DNA of 9,306 nucleotides from an uncultured Candidatus Saccharibacteria bacterium (GCA_946185175.1 CAMHIH010000025.1:1-9306); one strand, 5' to 3'. Positions 1 through 5,792 are shown, numbered from the stretch's first letter. Notes: generated by a model not told the origin, from the letters alone. Numbers and translations: made by a program.

Positions 1-1224
1 TTGCCCCGGCATCAAGAAAAACTCTCCCTTTGGACCGTTGTTTACTATATCGCTCATCTCTTCTTCTGTGACATTGTTACTTAACGAATATAAGACGAAG
101 CCATTTTCGTAGTTCTCATTTATGTCTTGAGCGATATTTTCCAAGCCGTCTTCAATGGCATCCTCGACGCTACTATGAGTATTAATGGCTTGACTTAGTA
201 TGTTTTCGCGGACGGAATAATATTTCGGATTCGCTTGGTCGTCTTTGGCGTAAATATCATTCCCTTCCTTGACTGCCCCAAAAATCCTAAAGCCATCTAT
301 GTGCGGAGCGTACTGGCATGTTTCGAGATTTATCCCCATTGTATAAATAGCGAGCATATATTTCCCATATGGCAAATCTCGTTCTATGAATGGTAATCCT
401 CTGCCGCCGTCACTTTGCAGTGATGTATACCAAGTAGTTCCATTGCTTGACCTAAGGTTAACTGTTGCGACCCTGACTCGCTCCCATGAGTTGTCGTCAT
501 TCAGGCGAAATAATCCGAACATGACGTATCCTCCATCGGGTTGGATGCCTGTACGGATTTCGATGCCTGTTCCCTGAAATGGTATCATCGATGCTGTGCT
601 TTTATGTTTGGCTTCTGAACGGTCGCAGATTTGCGCCTGCGTGTTATTGCTCCAGCCCTCAGATTCTATGGCATATTTTTCATCATAGCCATAAATGTTC
701 TTATCGCCAACTTTTGAGGCGGATTGACGCTTTAGGCTGTAATCATTGATAGATGTTGTTCCCTCTATTTGTTGTGTTTCGTGGTCTAGTGTAGAAGCGG
801 ATAGGTTGCCTTTAAATATTTCCGATGCCATATTCTCTAGGTCTCTAACCGCAGTGATATCTTTGGGGTAAAATACAAATCCTTCTTCGTAATAAACTTC
901 GCTTGCTGGCACGATATCAACGTGTAAGTGGGAGGTATTATCGTTTAGTGTGATATCTAGTTTATCAATTCCTGGTAGTATCTGTGTTGGCGTATAGATA
1001 ATCGAATCTTCATTTACTGTTACGTTGCCGTAGGATCCTTCGCCGCTAATTGGGTGTCTATTTCCGAGATATTGTGATAAATCTATTTCCACTGGCAACG
1101 CATAATCGATGACGTATTGAGGATTTTCTGCGGCGTTAGCGGAATTTATAGAAAAAAGAGCGCAAATAGTAGCACATCCTACGAAGGCTATTATTCGCCA
1201 AGCGGCTTGAATAGTGTTTTTCAT
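1..1224 (-). CDS. Secreted surface-type protein, N-terminal 408 residues (C-terminus beyond window)
   Basis: The frame is open from the ATG at 1224 to base 1 with no stop, so the protein continues past the left edge. Residues 1-32 are a Sec signal peptide: a short basic start, a hydrophobic core from I11 to I26, and an A-N-A-A cleavage region near residues 29-32. Residues about 33-105 read as a beta-rich Ig/cadherin-like segment (LPVEIDLSQYL, then TPTQILPGIDKLDITL). Residues about 205-310 resemble a galactose-binding-like beta-sandwich: FQGTGIEIRT at the start, then LPYGKYMLAIYTMG and IDGFRIFGAV near the end. The last visible residues, GPKGEFFLMPGQ, look like the entry to another beta domain. 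A weak SD (AAGGA, 1237-1241) lies 12 nt from the ATG. The likely role is an extracellular adhesin or a scaffold at the cell surface; no catalytic motif is visible. The reading frame and signal peptide are certain; the domain calls are pattern recognition only. Confidence 0.85.
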   Translation of the reverse strand, partial: MKNTIQAAWRIIAFVGCATICALFSINSANAAENPQYVIDYALPVEIDLSQYLGNRHPISGEGSYGNVTVNEDSIIYTPTQILPGIDKLDITLNDNTSHLHVDIVPASEVYYEEGFVFYPKDITAVRDLENMASEIFKGNLSASTLDHETQQIEGTTSINDYSLKRQSASKVGDKNIYGYDEKYAIESEGWSNNTQAQICDRSEAKHKSTASMIPFQGTGIEIRTGIQPDGGYVMFGLFRLNDDNSWERVRVATVNLRSSNGTTWYTSLQSDGGRGLPFIERDLPYGKYMLAIYTMGINLETCQYAPHIDGFRIFGAVKEGNDIYAKDDQANPKYYSVRENILSQAINTHSSVEDAIEDGLENIAQDINENYENGFVLYSLSNNVTEEEMSDIVNNGPKGEFFLMPGQ

Positions 1225-1360
1225 TTATTATTTGTATCCTTCCGTGCGGTGTGATTCTATTCACAGAGCACATATAATTAAAATAATAGCTACAGGCAGC
1301 GTAATACTAAAAAAGTATGGGCCGTCTGATTATTTAACCCCATTCATTCCACTAATGGCA

Positions 1361-1389
1361 ATTATACTGGATATGCATTTGTTTTGGTA
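1361..1389 (-). promoter_or_regulatory. Weak candidate promoter for the secreted-protein gene
   Basis: A perfect TATAAT lies at 1366-1361 on the minus strand, about 137 bases before the ATG at 1224. The -35 position at 17-bp spacing reads TACCAA, a poor match, and there is no TGN extension. It lies between the double terminator and the gene, where a promoter is needed, and would give a leader of roughly 130 nt. Position and -10 support it; the -35 does not. Confidence 0.3.
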
Positions 1390-1420
1390 GGCTTGAAATT
1401 CTCTAATTTCATATACTAAT

Positions 1421-1456
1421 AATAAAAAATCTCAACCTAGTGCAGTAGGCTGAGAT
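1421..1456 (-). terminator. Intrinsic terminator (distal of a tandem pair)
   Basis: Read on the minus strand, ATCTCAGCCTA (1456-1446) pairs with TAGGTTGAGAT (1439-1429) over 11 bp with a single G-U pair and a 6-nt loop. TTTTTATT follows at once. Read on the plus strand the same position becomes an A-C mismatch, so the hairpin is better on the minus strand. It would stop transcripts leaving the leucine-rich repeat gene before the secreted-protein gene. Confidence 0.8.
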
Positions 1457-1500
1457 AAAAAATATAACCGCGCAAAGGTTGTTTTAGCCTATGCGCGGTA
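1457..1500 (-). terminator. Intrinsic terminator (proximal of a tandem pair)
   Basis: On the minus strand ACCGCGCA (1499-1492) pairs with TGCGCGGT (1474-1467). After one T-T mismatch, AGG pairs with CCT, leaving a 9-nt loop. TATATTTTTT follows the stem. The stem begins 17 bases after the stop codon of the repeat protein at 1516. It is a GC-rich, stable hairpin with a usable U tract and looks like the main terminator of that gene. Confidence 0.75.
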
Positions 1501-1515
1501 ATGTCTGAAGGGTGA

Positions 1516-2046
1516 TTAATAAATAATACGTCCTTTGACGTACATCTCGAGGTCAGAAAGCGGATTATTAACGCTATTATATCCGAGTCCAAAGTTTTCA
1601 GTTATTGCGAGTTCGGCTAGGGTCAGAGAAAAAGGAGTATAGCTGAGATCGAGGTCGCCTTCGACTTCAAACCATCTGGGGAGTTTGGCAATGTAAGTGA
1701 ATGCAAGGTCAAGATTGCCGCCCACTACTAGTCCCTCGGGCAGTTCAGTAATAGGTGTATATCGAAGGCTTAGGTTGCCGCCAACCGTAAGTGCATAGGG
1801 CAGCTTCGTGACTGAAGTGTGCATAAGGTTAAAATTGCGACCAACCATAATCCCGAAGGGGATTTCGGTAATTTTAGTTGACTCAATATTAAGGTTTCCT
1901 GCTACTTTAAGGTTATGAGGGAGCTCAGTAATTGAAGTAAATCCGAGATCGAGGTCGCCAATTACTTCAAGCTCATCGGGTAGCTCGATAAAAGAACTGT
2001 GCCGGAGATCGAGGTCGCCATCGTGTTTCTTATTGATTTTCATCAC
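1516..2046 (-). CDS. Leucine-rich repeat protein with eight 20-residue units
   Basis: This 176-residue protein is almost wholly repetitive. After a 9-residue basic start, seven clear units occupy residues 10-149 and a degenerate eighth occupies 150-169, followed by the tail VKGRIIY. The consensus unit begins GNLDL, then T.ITELP, and ends L.VG. Regular L/I spacing implies a right-handed solenoid with a parallel beta face. There is no signal peptide or membrane helix, so it should be cytoplasmic unless exported by another route. Similar 20-residue LP-type repeats are known from phage and bacterial hypothetical proteins, usually without an assigned function; protein binding is the plausible role. 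The start is GTG at 2046 or ATG at 2043. An AAAGGTGG SD (2056-2063) lies 9 nt from the GTG and 12 nt from the ATG, which slightly favours GTG. It has its own promoter and terminators, so it is monocistronic. Confidence 0.85.
   Translation of the reverse strand: MMKINKKHDGDLDLRHSSFIELPDELEVIGDLDLGFTSITELPHNLKVAGNLNIESTKITEIPFGIMVGRNFNLMHTSVTKLPYALTVGGNLSLRYTPITELPEGLVVGGNLDLAFTYIAKLPRWFEVEGDLDLSYTPFSLTLAELAITENFGLGYNSVNNPLSDLEMYVKGRIIY
1540..2019 (-). repeat. Eight tandem 60-bp coding repeats
   Basis: The coding repeats run at an exact 60-base period with no insertion or deletion. A 15-base block, gagatcgaggtcgcc on the plus strand, is identical at 1645-1659, 1945-1959 and 2005-2019, that is 60 and 300 bases apart. 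Other units carry diverged versions at the same phase. This indicates growth by tandem duplication, and possibly recent copying between units. Confidence 0.85.
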
Positions 2047-2106
2047 ATCGTTTAACCACCTTTCGTTGTAATGTGCTCTGTGGGCTTATTCCTACGGCTT
2101 ATTTGT

Positions 2107-2135
2107 ATTATACAATAATTTGACATATTAAGCAA
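2107..2135 (-). promoter_or_regulatory. Promoter of the leucine-rich repeat gene
   Basis: On the minus strand TTGCTT (2135-2130) and a perfect TATAAT (2112-2107) are separated by exactly 17 bp. The predicted transcription start near 2100 gives a leader of about 55 nt that carries the AAAGGTGG ribosome site. The direct repeat GGCTTATT/GGCTTATT, 13 bases apart, lies just downstream and could be an operator. The -35 matches only at its TTG. Confidence 0.55.
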
Positions 2136-2137
2136 TG

Positions 2138-2186
2138 CTCGGCAAAACCTAGTAGTATTTGTGCCTCCGAGTTTTCTTTATTTTTT
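2138..2186 (+). terminator. Possible plus-strand terminator with no annotated gene before it
   Basis: CTCGG (2138-2142) can pair with CCGAG (2167-2171), or CTC/GAG plus GGCA/TGCC around a bulge, with a long loop of about 17-24 nt. A T-rich run follows (TTTTCTTTATTTTTT, 2172-2186). The short stem and long loop make it weak, and nothing upstream on the plus strand needs it. Confidence 0.2.
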
Positions 2187-2302
2187 GCGCCGCTATGTAA
2201 TTTAGTGAAATTATATTAAAAGCATTAACGTTGTCAGGATGTAATATAATTGCGTTATTGGAGTGTGATTATTAATACTGCGAGAGAAAGCAAATTGCTC
2301 TT

Positions 2303-2371
2303 ATGAGGCAGGCACGGCTAACGATATTGCCCGTCGCGGCAATAGCCTTACTTGGATTTGCTTTGGTATAA
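2303..2371 (+). CDS. Possible 22-residue hydrophobic micro-ORF
   Basis: An ATG at 2303 opens a 22-codon frame that ends in TAA at 2369-2371. The peptide has two arginines in its first five residues, then a continuous hydrophobic run (LTILPVAAIALLGFALV), the shape of a single membrane helix or signal peptide. Its stop lies inside the candidate -10 box of the next gene. No SD is at normal spacing; only GAGAG lies about 18 nt upstream. It could be a micro-protein, the remnant of a lost gene's signal peptide, or chance. Confidence 0.2.
   Translation: MRQARLTILPVAAIALLGFALV
2326..2343. promoter_or_regulatory. Inverted repeat upstream of the plus-strand acyltransferase
   Basis: ATTGCC (2326-2331) and GGCAAT (2338-2343) form a perfect 6-bp inverted repeat around CGTCGC. 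It sits where a -35 box would lie for the -10 at 2367-2372, so it could be an operator or a small hairpin. A second short palindrome, AGCAA-A-TTGCT, is at 2289-2299. The regulator, if any, is unknown. Confidence 0.25.
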
Positions 2372-2372
2372 T
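2364..2372 (+). promoter_or_regulatory. Extended -10 promoter for the plus-strand acyltransferase
   Basis: TGGTATAAT is a perfect extended -10 (TGN plus TATAAT). Only 11 bases separate it from the ATG at 2384, so the expected start near 2379 leaves a leader of about five bases with no room for an SD. No good -35 is visible, which is usual for extended -10 promoters. Confidence 0.5.
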
Positions 2373-2383
2373 ATTTTAGTTAT

Positions 2384-3145
2384 ATGAGCGGCCAACATAT
2401 TAAGTATTACGATAGCTTCAACCAAGATTTCGCGGAATCTCGAAATCAAGATTTTCGTTTGCCGGAAGACTATAGTTGGTTGGGGGGATTTGCGCGGAAA
2501 GTTGGCTCCATTCTGCTCTACCCGCTTATTCTTTTGATTGATTTTGTTTATATGAAATTCGTGGCGCATATTCGGGTTAGAAATAAGCGCGTACTGCGCA
2601 GCGAAAAAGGCGGTTATTATCTTTACGCTAATCATACTCTGTTGTTTGGCGATGTGGTGGATCCTTTCCGAATTTGTTGGCCCAAACGGCCCAAAATCGT
2701 TTGTAGTGCGGCGAATCTTGGCATTGCGATAATTGGTGGTTGGTTGCCAGCGGCTGGCGCGTTGCCGATTCCGAATAGTTTGCGTGGGTTAAAGGATTTT
2801 TCTGACGCAATCGCGCGATTAATTAAGAAAAAATCCCCAATTGTGATTTATCCAGAAAGCCATATGTGGCCATGGTATACCGATATTCGGCCATTTGCGA
2901 CGGCGAGCTTTCATTACCCTGTTGCATACAACGCGCCAGTTTATACTGCTACGACAACATTTCAGGAGAGTCGTATCTTTAAAAAACCCAAAGTGACAAT
3001 ATATGTAGACGGCCCATTGAATATCGATAAAAATCTTTCCCGCAAAGAACAGCAGGCCGACATTGCGCAAAAAGTGCGCGAGACGATGGAATCCCGCGCA
3101 AAGTTAAGTGATTATAGCTATATTACTTATCGTCAGAAGTCTTAG
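2384..3145 (+). CDS. Lysophospholipid acyltransferase-like protein (PlsC superfamily), 253 aa
   Basis: PlsC-family enzymes transfer an acyl chain from acyl-ACP or acyl-CoA to a lysophospholipid or related acceptor at the inner membrane face. Motif I is NHTLLFGD (residues 83-90), giving His84 and Asp90; the spacing is H-X5-D rather than the usual H-X4-D. The downstream block GALPIPNS (125-132) occupies the motif II/III region, and YPESHMWPW (156-164) corresponds to the YPEG motif. A hydrophobic stretch at residues 41-62 (LLYPLILLIDFVYMKF) is a likely membrane anchor. The start at 2384 is the first ATG and has no SD; the -10 box lies just before it. The gene points away from the repeat gene and overlaps the last 23 bases of the opposite-strand acyltransferase at its 3' end. 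Family membership is secure; acceptor and acyl donor are not known. Confidence 0.85.
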   Translation: MSGQHIKYYDSFNQDFAESRNQDFRLPEDYSWLGGFARKVGSILLYPLILLIDFVYMKFVAHIRVRNKRVLRSEKGGYYLYANHTLLFGDVVDPFRICWPKRPKIVCSAANLGIAIIGGWLPAAGALPIPNSLRGLKDFSDAIARLIKKKSPIVIYPESHMWPWYTDIRPFATASFHYPVAYNAPVYTATTTFQESRIFKKPKVTIYVDGPLNIDKNLSRKEQQADIAQKVRETMESRAKLSDYSYITYRQKS

Positions 3146-4001
3146 GTGCTTGGTAACCAGCAATATCCCAATAATCAAATTTATAGTTTAATTTCTTGCC
3201 GTAGGCCTTTTCATAGGCGGCGATTTTGGCTTTGTAGTCTTTTTCAGCCATTTCGATACTGTTTTGCTTGTGTGATTTCTCTGGGTCTGGATAGATGGGG
3301 TCTAAAACATGCACCGTATAGTTTAGAAGATTGAATTGGTCGTTGTCCTTTTTGCCGCTATCCTGCATTTCGACGAAACATGGGATAACTGGCGCGTTGG
3401 CCTGTGAGGCGAATAGGAAGGTGCCGCGCTTGCTAGGGCGCGGTTTACGGTAATTAAACCATAACTCTTCTTCTGGATAAATGAGTATGAATTCGCCCTG
3501 CTCTATTTTTGCTTTGAGCTCAGGAATAAATGTCTTAATGATATAGTTTGGGCTATTTTTGAGCGGTAAAATTGGTAAATTATTCATCAGGTAGCCGTTC
3601 ATGCCCGACATGGCGAGGTTGGTTTCTTGACTAACAATCCATGGGAATTTATGGAATTTTTTACGGATTACCTGGCGCGGGAAAATACTATCGATAGGGT
3701 TGAAATGATTCGAGGTAATGATTGCCCCGCCCTTGATGTCATTGAGCTTTTCCAGGCCAACAATATTAGTGTGCGATTCGTGCATTAAAATGGCGACATC
3801 ATGAATGAAGAAAGCTGGGCGGCTGCGGAAGAAGAATTTAATCTTCTTTGCTCGATCGTTATTATACTTGTCGATTGCCTTGAGCGCGCCGTCTTCGTCC
3901 AGCGTAGGGTCGTCGAGTTCGGCCTTATGGTTAAGGTCGCCTTCTTTGCTTAATTTTTTGATATTTTCGACTACTGCCGCTTTGTCTCCGCCGATAATCA
4001 T
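3123..4001 (-). CDS. 1-acyl-glycerol-3-phosphate acyltransferase-like protein (PlsC superfamily), 292 aa
   Basis: This is a second acyltransferase, clearly different from the plus-strand one. It has a canonical motif I, NHFNPID (98-104; His99, Asp104), and YPEEELW (175-181) for the YPEG motif, followed by the basic segment FNYRKPRPSKRGT that probably faces phosphate head groups. An acidic, lysine-rich N-terminal extension of about 60 residues precedes the domain, and the C-terminal tail (EKAYGKKLNYKF) is charged. No transmembrane helix stands out, so peripheral membrane association is likely. It is the last gene of the operon; its ATG shares one base with the stop of the preceding glycosyltransferase (TAATG), and GGAG (4013-4016) lies 11 nt upstream, so translation is probably coupled. 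No terminator hairpin was found after its stop. Acyl-ACP made by the operon's ligase is the attractive donor, by inference. Confidence 0.87.
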   Translation of the reverse strand: MIIGGDKAAVVENIKKLSKEGDLNHKAELDDPTLDEDGALKAIDKYNNDRAKKIKFFFRSRPAFFIHDVAILMHESHTNIVGLEKLNDIKGGAIITSNHFNPIDSIFPRQVIRKKFHKFPWIVSQETNLAMSGMNGYLMNNLPILPLKNSPNYIIKTFIPELKAKIEQGEFILIYPEEELWFNYRKPRPSKRGTFLFASQANAPVIPCFVEMQDSGKKDNDQFNLLNYTVHVLDPIYPDPEKSHKQNSIEMAEKDYKAKIAAYEKAYGKKLNYKFDYWDIAGYQAPKTSDDK

Positions 4002-4960
4002 TAGCTTCTGCGCTCCTTACCGCTTTCGAATATTTTCTTGAATGTGTGATCGCTCGCTAATATTTGTTCGCAACGTTCGCTCATCTGCCTTAGTCTTTCC
4101 TCGTCGCTCTTACTGGCCTTTTTGCTGAAGTTTTTCTTTTCGCGGCAGATAATGCGGTAGTATGGCGATTTTTTAGCATAACGCCAAAAATAGTTTTCGT
4201 ACTTAGTGCCACTATAATGCCATGGTTTGAAAAACAGATTATAGTGAACGATATATGGGTGCTTTTCGTCGGATTCTGCCGTTGGCATCGTATTCCACTT
4301 CATATCAAGATACTTGACGCGGTCTTTTAGCATAGCGTTCAGGTAATCTTGGTCTGGTGCAACTGTATCGAAGTCATAGAAGTTCAATAAATATAGGAAG
4401 TGCTCGCAGAATTCTTCTTTGCGAAACTGCTCAAAGTTCATTAAGAGAACCCCTGAGTTAAAATATTGGTCGATATCGATGCCGATTGCGTCTCTGAAAT
4501 AACGCGCAAAGAGTGGATTGCCGAATGTTGACATGTCCAGACAAGCGGCCAGTGGTTTATCTTCTAAATCGGTTTCGTAAAGTTTTGCAACATCTTCTAG
4601 TACGATTAGGTCACTGTCGAGATAGATGGCGCGCTTATATTTTGGAAACATCTCTGGCAAGAAGATACGGTAATAGATTGAAGCTACGAAGCGATCCCCC
4701 TTTAGTCTAGTAGATTGACGATCTGAAATCCCCTCAATAGAGCGTTGCATCTTGCGTAAAATAATTTTTACGTTTTTCTTGTCTTTGGCTAACCGTGAGA
4801 TAACAGCCTTGGAGTATGGTGTGAGATTTTGATGGACGACATTTATTTCGTATTTATAATCGTCTGACGTGTGTTCGATTAGCGAAATGATTGCCGTAGA
4901 TAAGTACGGTGCATAATTCTCGTCAACAGTAAAAAATACTGGTACTATGGTCTTTTTCAT
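4001..4960 (-). CDS. Glycosyltransferase family 8 protein, 319 aa
   Basis: GT8 enzymes are retaining, metal-dependent transferases that use UDP-glucose or UDP-galactose. The N-terminal nucleotide-binding start (PVFFTVDENYAPYLSTAI) is typical. The metal-binding DXD is DSD (115-117) in AIYLDSDLIV; FNSGVLLMN (167-175) and DQDYLN (203-208) are the conserved acceptor-side motifs. His239, with KPW at 245-247, supplies the C-terminal metal/diphosphate motif, though its usual glycine is absent and the spacing is one residue longer. Residues about 270-319 are a charged, lysine/arginine-rich helical tail, possibly for membrane contact. Translation starts at an ATG overlapping the previous stop (ATGA) with no SD, so it is probably coupled to the upstream GT8 gene. 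Adding a hexose to a glycolipid or surface polymer is the probable role; the acceptor is not identifiable. Confidence 0.9.
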   Translation of the reverse strand: MKKTIVPVFFTVDENYAPYLSTAIISLIEHTSDDYKYEINVVHQNLTPYSKAVISRLAKDKKNVKIILRKMQRSIEGISDRQSTRLKGDRFVASIYYRIFLPEMFPKYKRAIYLDSDLIVLEDVAKLYETDLEDKPLAACLDMSTFGNPLFARYFRDAIGIDIDQYFNSGVLLMNFEQFRKEEFCEHFLYLLNFYDFDTVAPDQDYLNAMLKDRVKYLDMKWNTMPTAESDEKHPYIVHYNLFFKPWHYSGTKYENYFWRYAKKSPYYRIICREKKNFSKKASKSDEERLRQMSERCEQILASDHTFKKIFESGKERRS

Positions 4961-5775
4961 TTTGCTATGTATTTTTTAACTTTTTGATATTCGTCCAATA
5001 CGTCGTCGAAGGCATGACACCTAAGGATATCATGCACCTTATCGATATCCCATGGTTTAATTTTTTGTACATGGAAAACTGGCCAAAATCTGAAGGTGTT
5101 GGAAAAATGCCTGAAGATAGTTTCGTTGGTCTCTTGTTTTTGCTCGTTGAACTTGCGGTCGATTAACAATTTGTGTTTTGAGAGCATATTGAGCGATGTC
5201 TGATCTGGTAACATCATTTTGACATGACGTACGCGCTTGCGGGTTTTCTTGAGTAGGCCAGTATCGCGGATCATGTCTAAGTTCATTAATAGGACGCCAG
5301 AGTTCATGTAGGTCTTTTCGAAAAGATTTGTGCGAATCCAGTGTTGGCCGTAGTAATCGACGGCGCCCATTAATTCATAGTTCGAATTGTCCATTTTATA
5401 TAATTCGTACGGGTCTCCCAATGCGACGACATCTGTATCGAGATAGAGGATTTTGCTAGGCAGCTCTGGTACTAAGTCGGCATAGAGGCGAAGCAGGCAA
5501 TACGGCGAGAATAAATTCTTTACATTTGCTTTTGGTGGATCGGACTGAAATTCTTCTGTGATATCTAGTAGTTGCACCTGATGTTTGGGGTTCTTTTCTT
5601 TCAGAAGTGCGTCTAATTTTTCGATTGATTTTTGCGGCATTTCTTTGAATCCGCGCATCTTCATCGTTAGTACAAAAATATTGAGTGGTTGGCTGGTCTG
5701 TTTTGCTAAAGATAAAGTGGAGATAATTAGACCATTAAGTACGTTTTTATCTCCGCAATATAATACATTAATCAC
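4957..5775 (-). CDS. Glycosyltransferase family 8 protein, 272 aa
   Basis: This is the second GT8 gene, only distantly like its neighbour. It opens with INVLYCGDKNVLNGLIIST, the nucleotide-sugar binding strand and helix. The DXD is DTD (113-115) in ILYLDTDVVALGDP, MNSGVLLMN is at 157-165 and DQTSLN at 191-196. The C-terminal motif is H-V-Q-K-I-K-P-W (235-242), where lysine stands in place of the usual glycine of HxxGxKPW. At 272 residues it is a compact single-domain enzyme. The start is GTG at 5775, since no in-frame ATG lies near the N-terminus. There is no SD, and an extended -10 box sits 6 bases upstream. It begins 17 bases after the acyl carrier protein stop. Two GT8 genes in tandem suggest sequential addition of two sugars, which is inference. 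Confidence 0.9.
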   Translation of the reverse strand: MINVLYCGDKNVLNGLIISTLSLAKQTSQPLNIFVLTMKMRGFKEMPQKSIEKLDALLKEKNPKHQVQLLDITEEFQSDPPKANVKNLFSPYCLLRLYADLVPELPSKILYLDTDVVALGDPYELYKMDNSNYELMGAVDYYGQHWIRTNLFEKTYMNSGVLLMNLDMIRDTGLLKKTRKRVRHVKMMLPDQTSLNMLSKHKLLIDRKFNEQKQETNETIFRHFSNTFRFWPVFHVQKIKPWDIDKVHDILRCHAFDDVLDEYQKVKKYIAK

Positions 5776-5781
5776 GGTTTT

Positions 5782-5790
5782 ATTATATCA
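5782..5790 (-). promoter_or_regulatory. Internal extended -10 box before the first GT8 gene
   Basis: TGATATAAT on the minus strand (5790-5782) is a perfect extended -10. Six bases separate it from the GTG at 5775, so a normal start site would fall on the start codon itself. It lies in the only true gap inside the operon, between the acyl carrier protein and the first glycosyltransferase. The -35 region is poor. If active, it would uncouple the glycosyltransferase/acyltransferase genes from the upstream genes. Confidence 0.4.
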
Positions 5791-5792
5791 AT

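Larger units (their letters stand above)
2049..2383. other. Intergenic region between divergent genes
   Basis: This stretch separates the minus-strand repeat gene from the plus-strand acyltransferase gene. It contains the repeat gene's promoter, an extended -10 box for the acyltransferase, an isolated plus-strand TATAAT at 2245-2250 without a good -35, two direct copies of GGCTTATT (2083-2090 and 2096-2103), a weak plus-strand hairpin with a T-rich tail (2138-2186), a short palindrome (2289-2299), an 18-base inverted repeat (2326-2343) and a possible 22-codon ORF (2303-2371). No tRNA or recognised riboswitch was seen. Confidence 0.6.

Noticed and set aside
386..577. A 63-codon plus-strand frame.
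   Set aside because: It is antisense to the secreted protein, whose frame is uninterrupted over all 1224 bases and begins with a signal peptide.
1540..2019. Regular 60-base repeats that could be mistaken for a CRISPR array.
   Set aside because: The period is fully coding, the units are diverged versions of one 20-residue motif rather than identical repeats with unique spacers, and no cas gene is present.
1262..2082. Perfect 12-base inverted repeat ATGTGCTCTGTG at 1262-1273 and 2071-2082 that brackets the leucine-rich repeat gene, suggesting a mobile element.
   Set aside because: A few 12-base inverted matches are expected by chance in 9.3 kb. The match does not extend beyond 12 bases, there is no transposase, and no target-site duplication was seen.
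2348..2635. A 95-codon minus-strand frame opposite the start of the plus-strand acyltransferase.
   Set aside because: It is antisense to a gene with conserved PlsC motifs and its product has no family features.
3113..3127. Palindrome TATAGCTATA at the convergent junction as a possible bidirectional terminator.
   Set aside because: The stem is short and AT-only apart from the centre, has no loop, and lacks a T run on either side.
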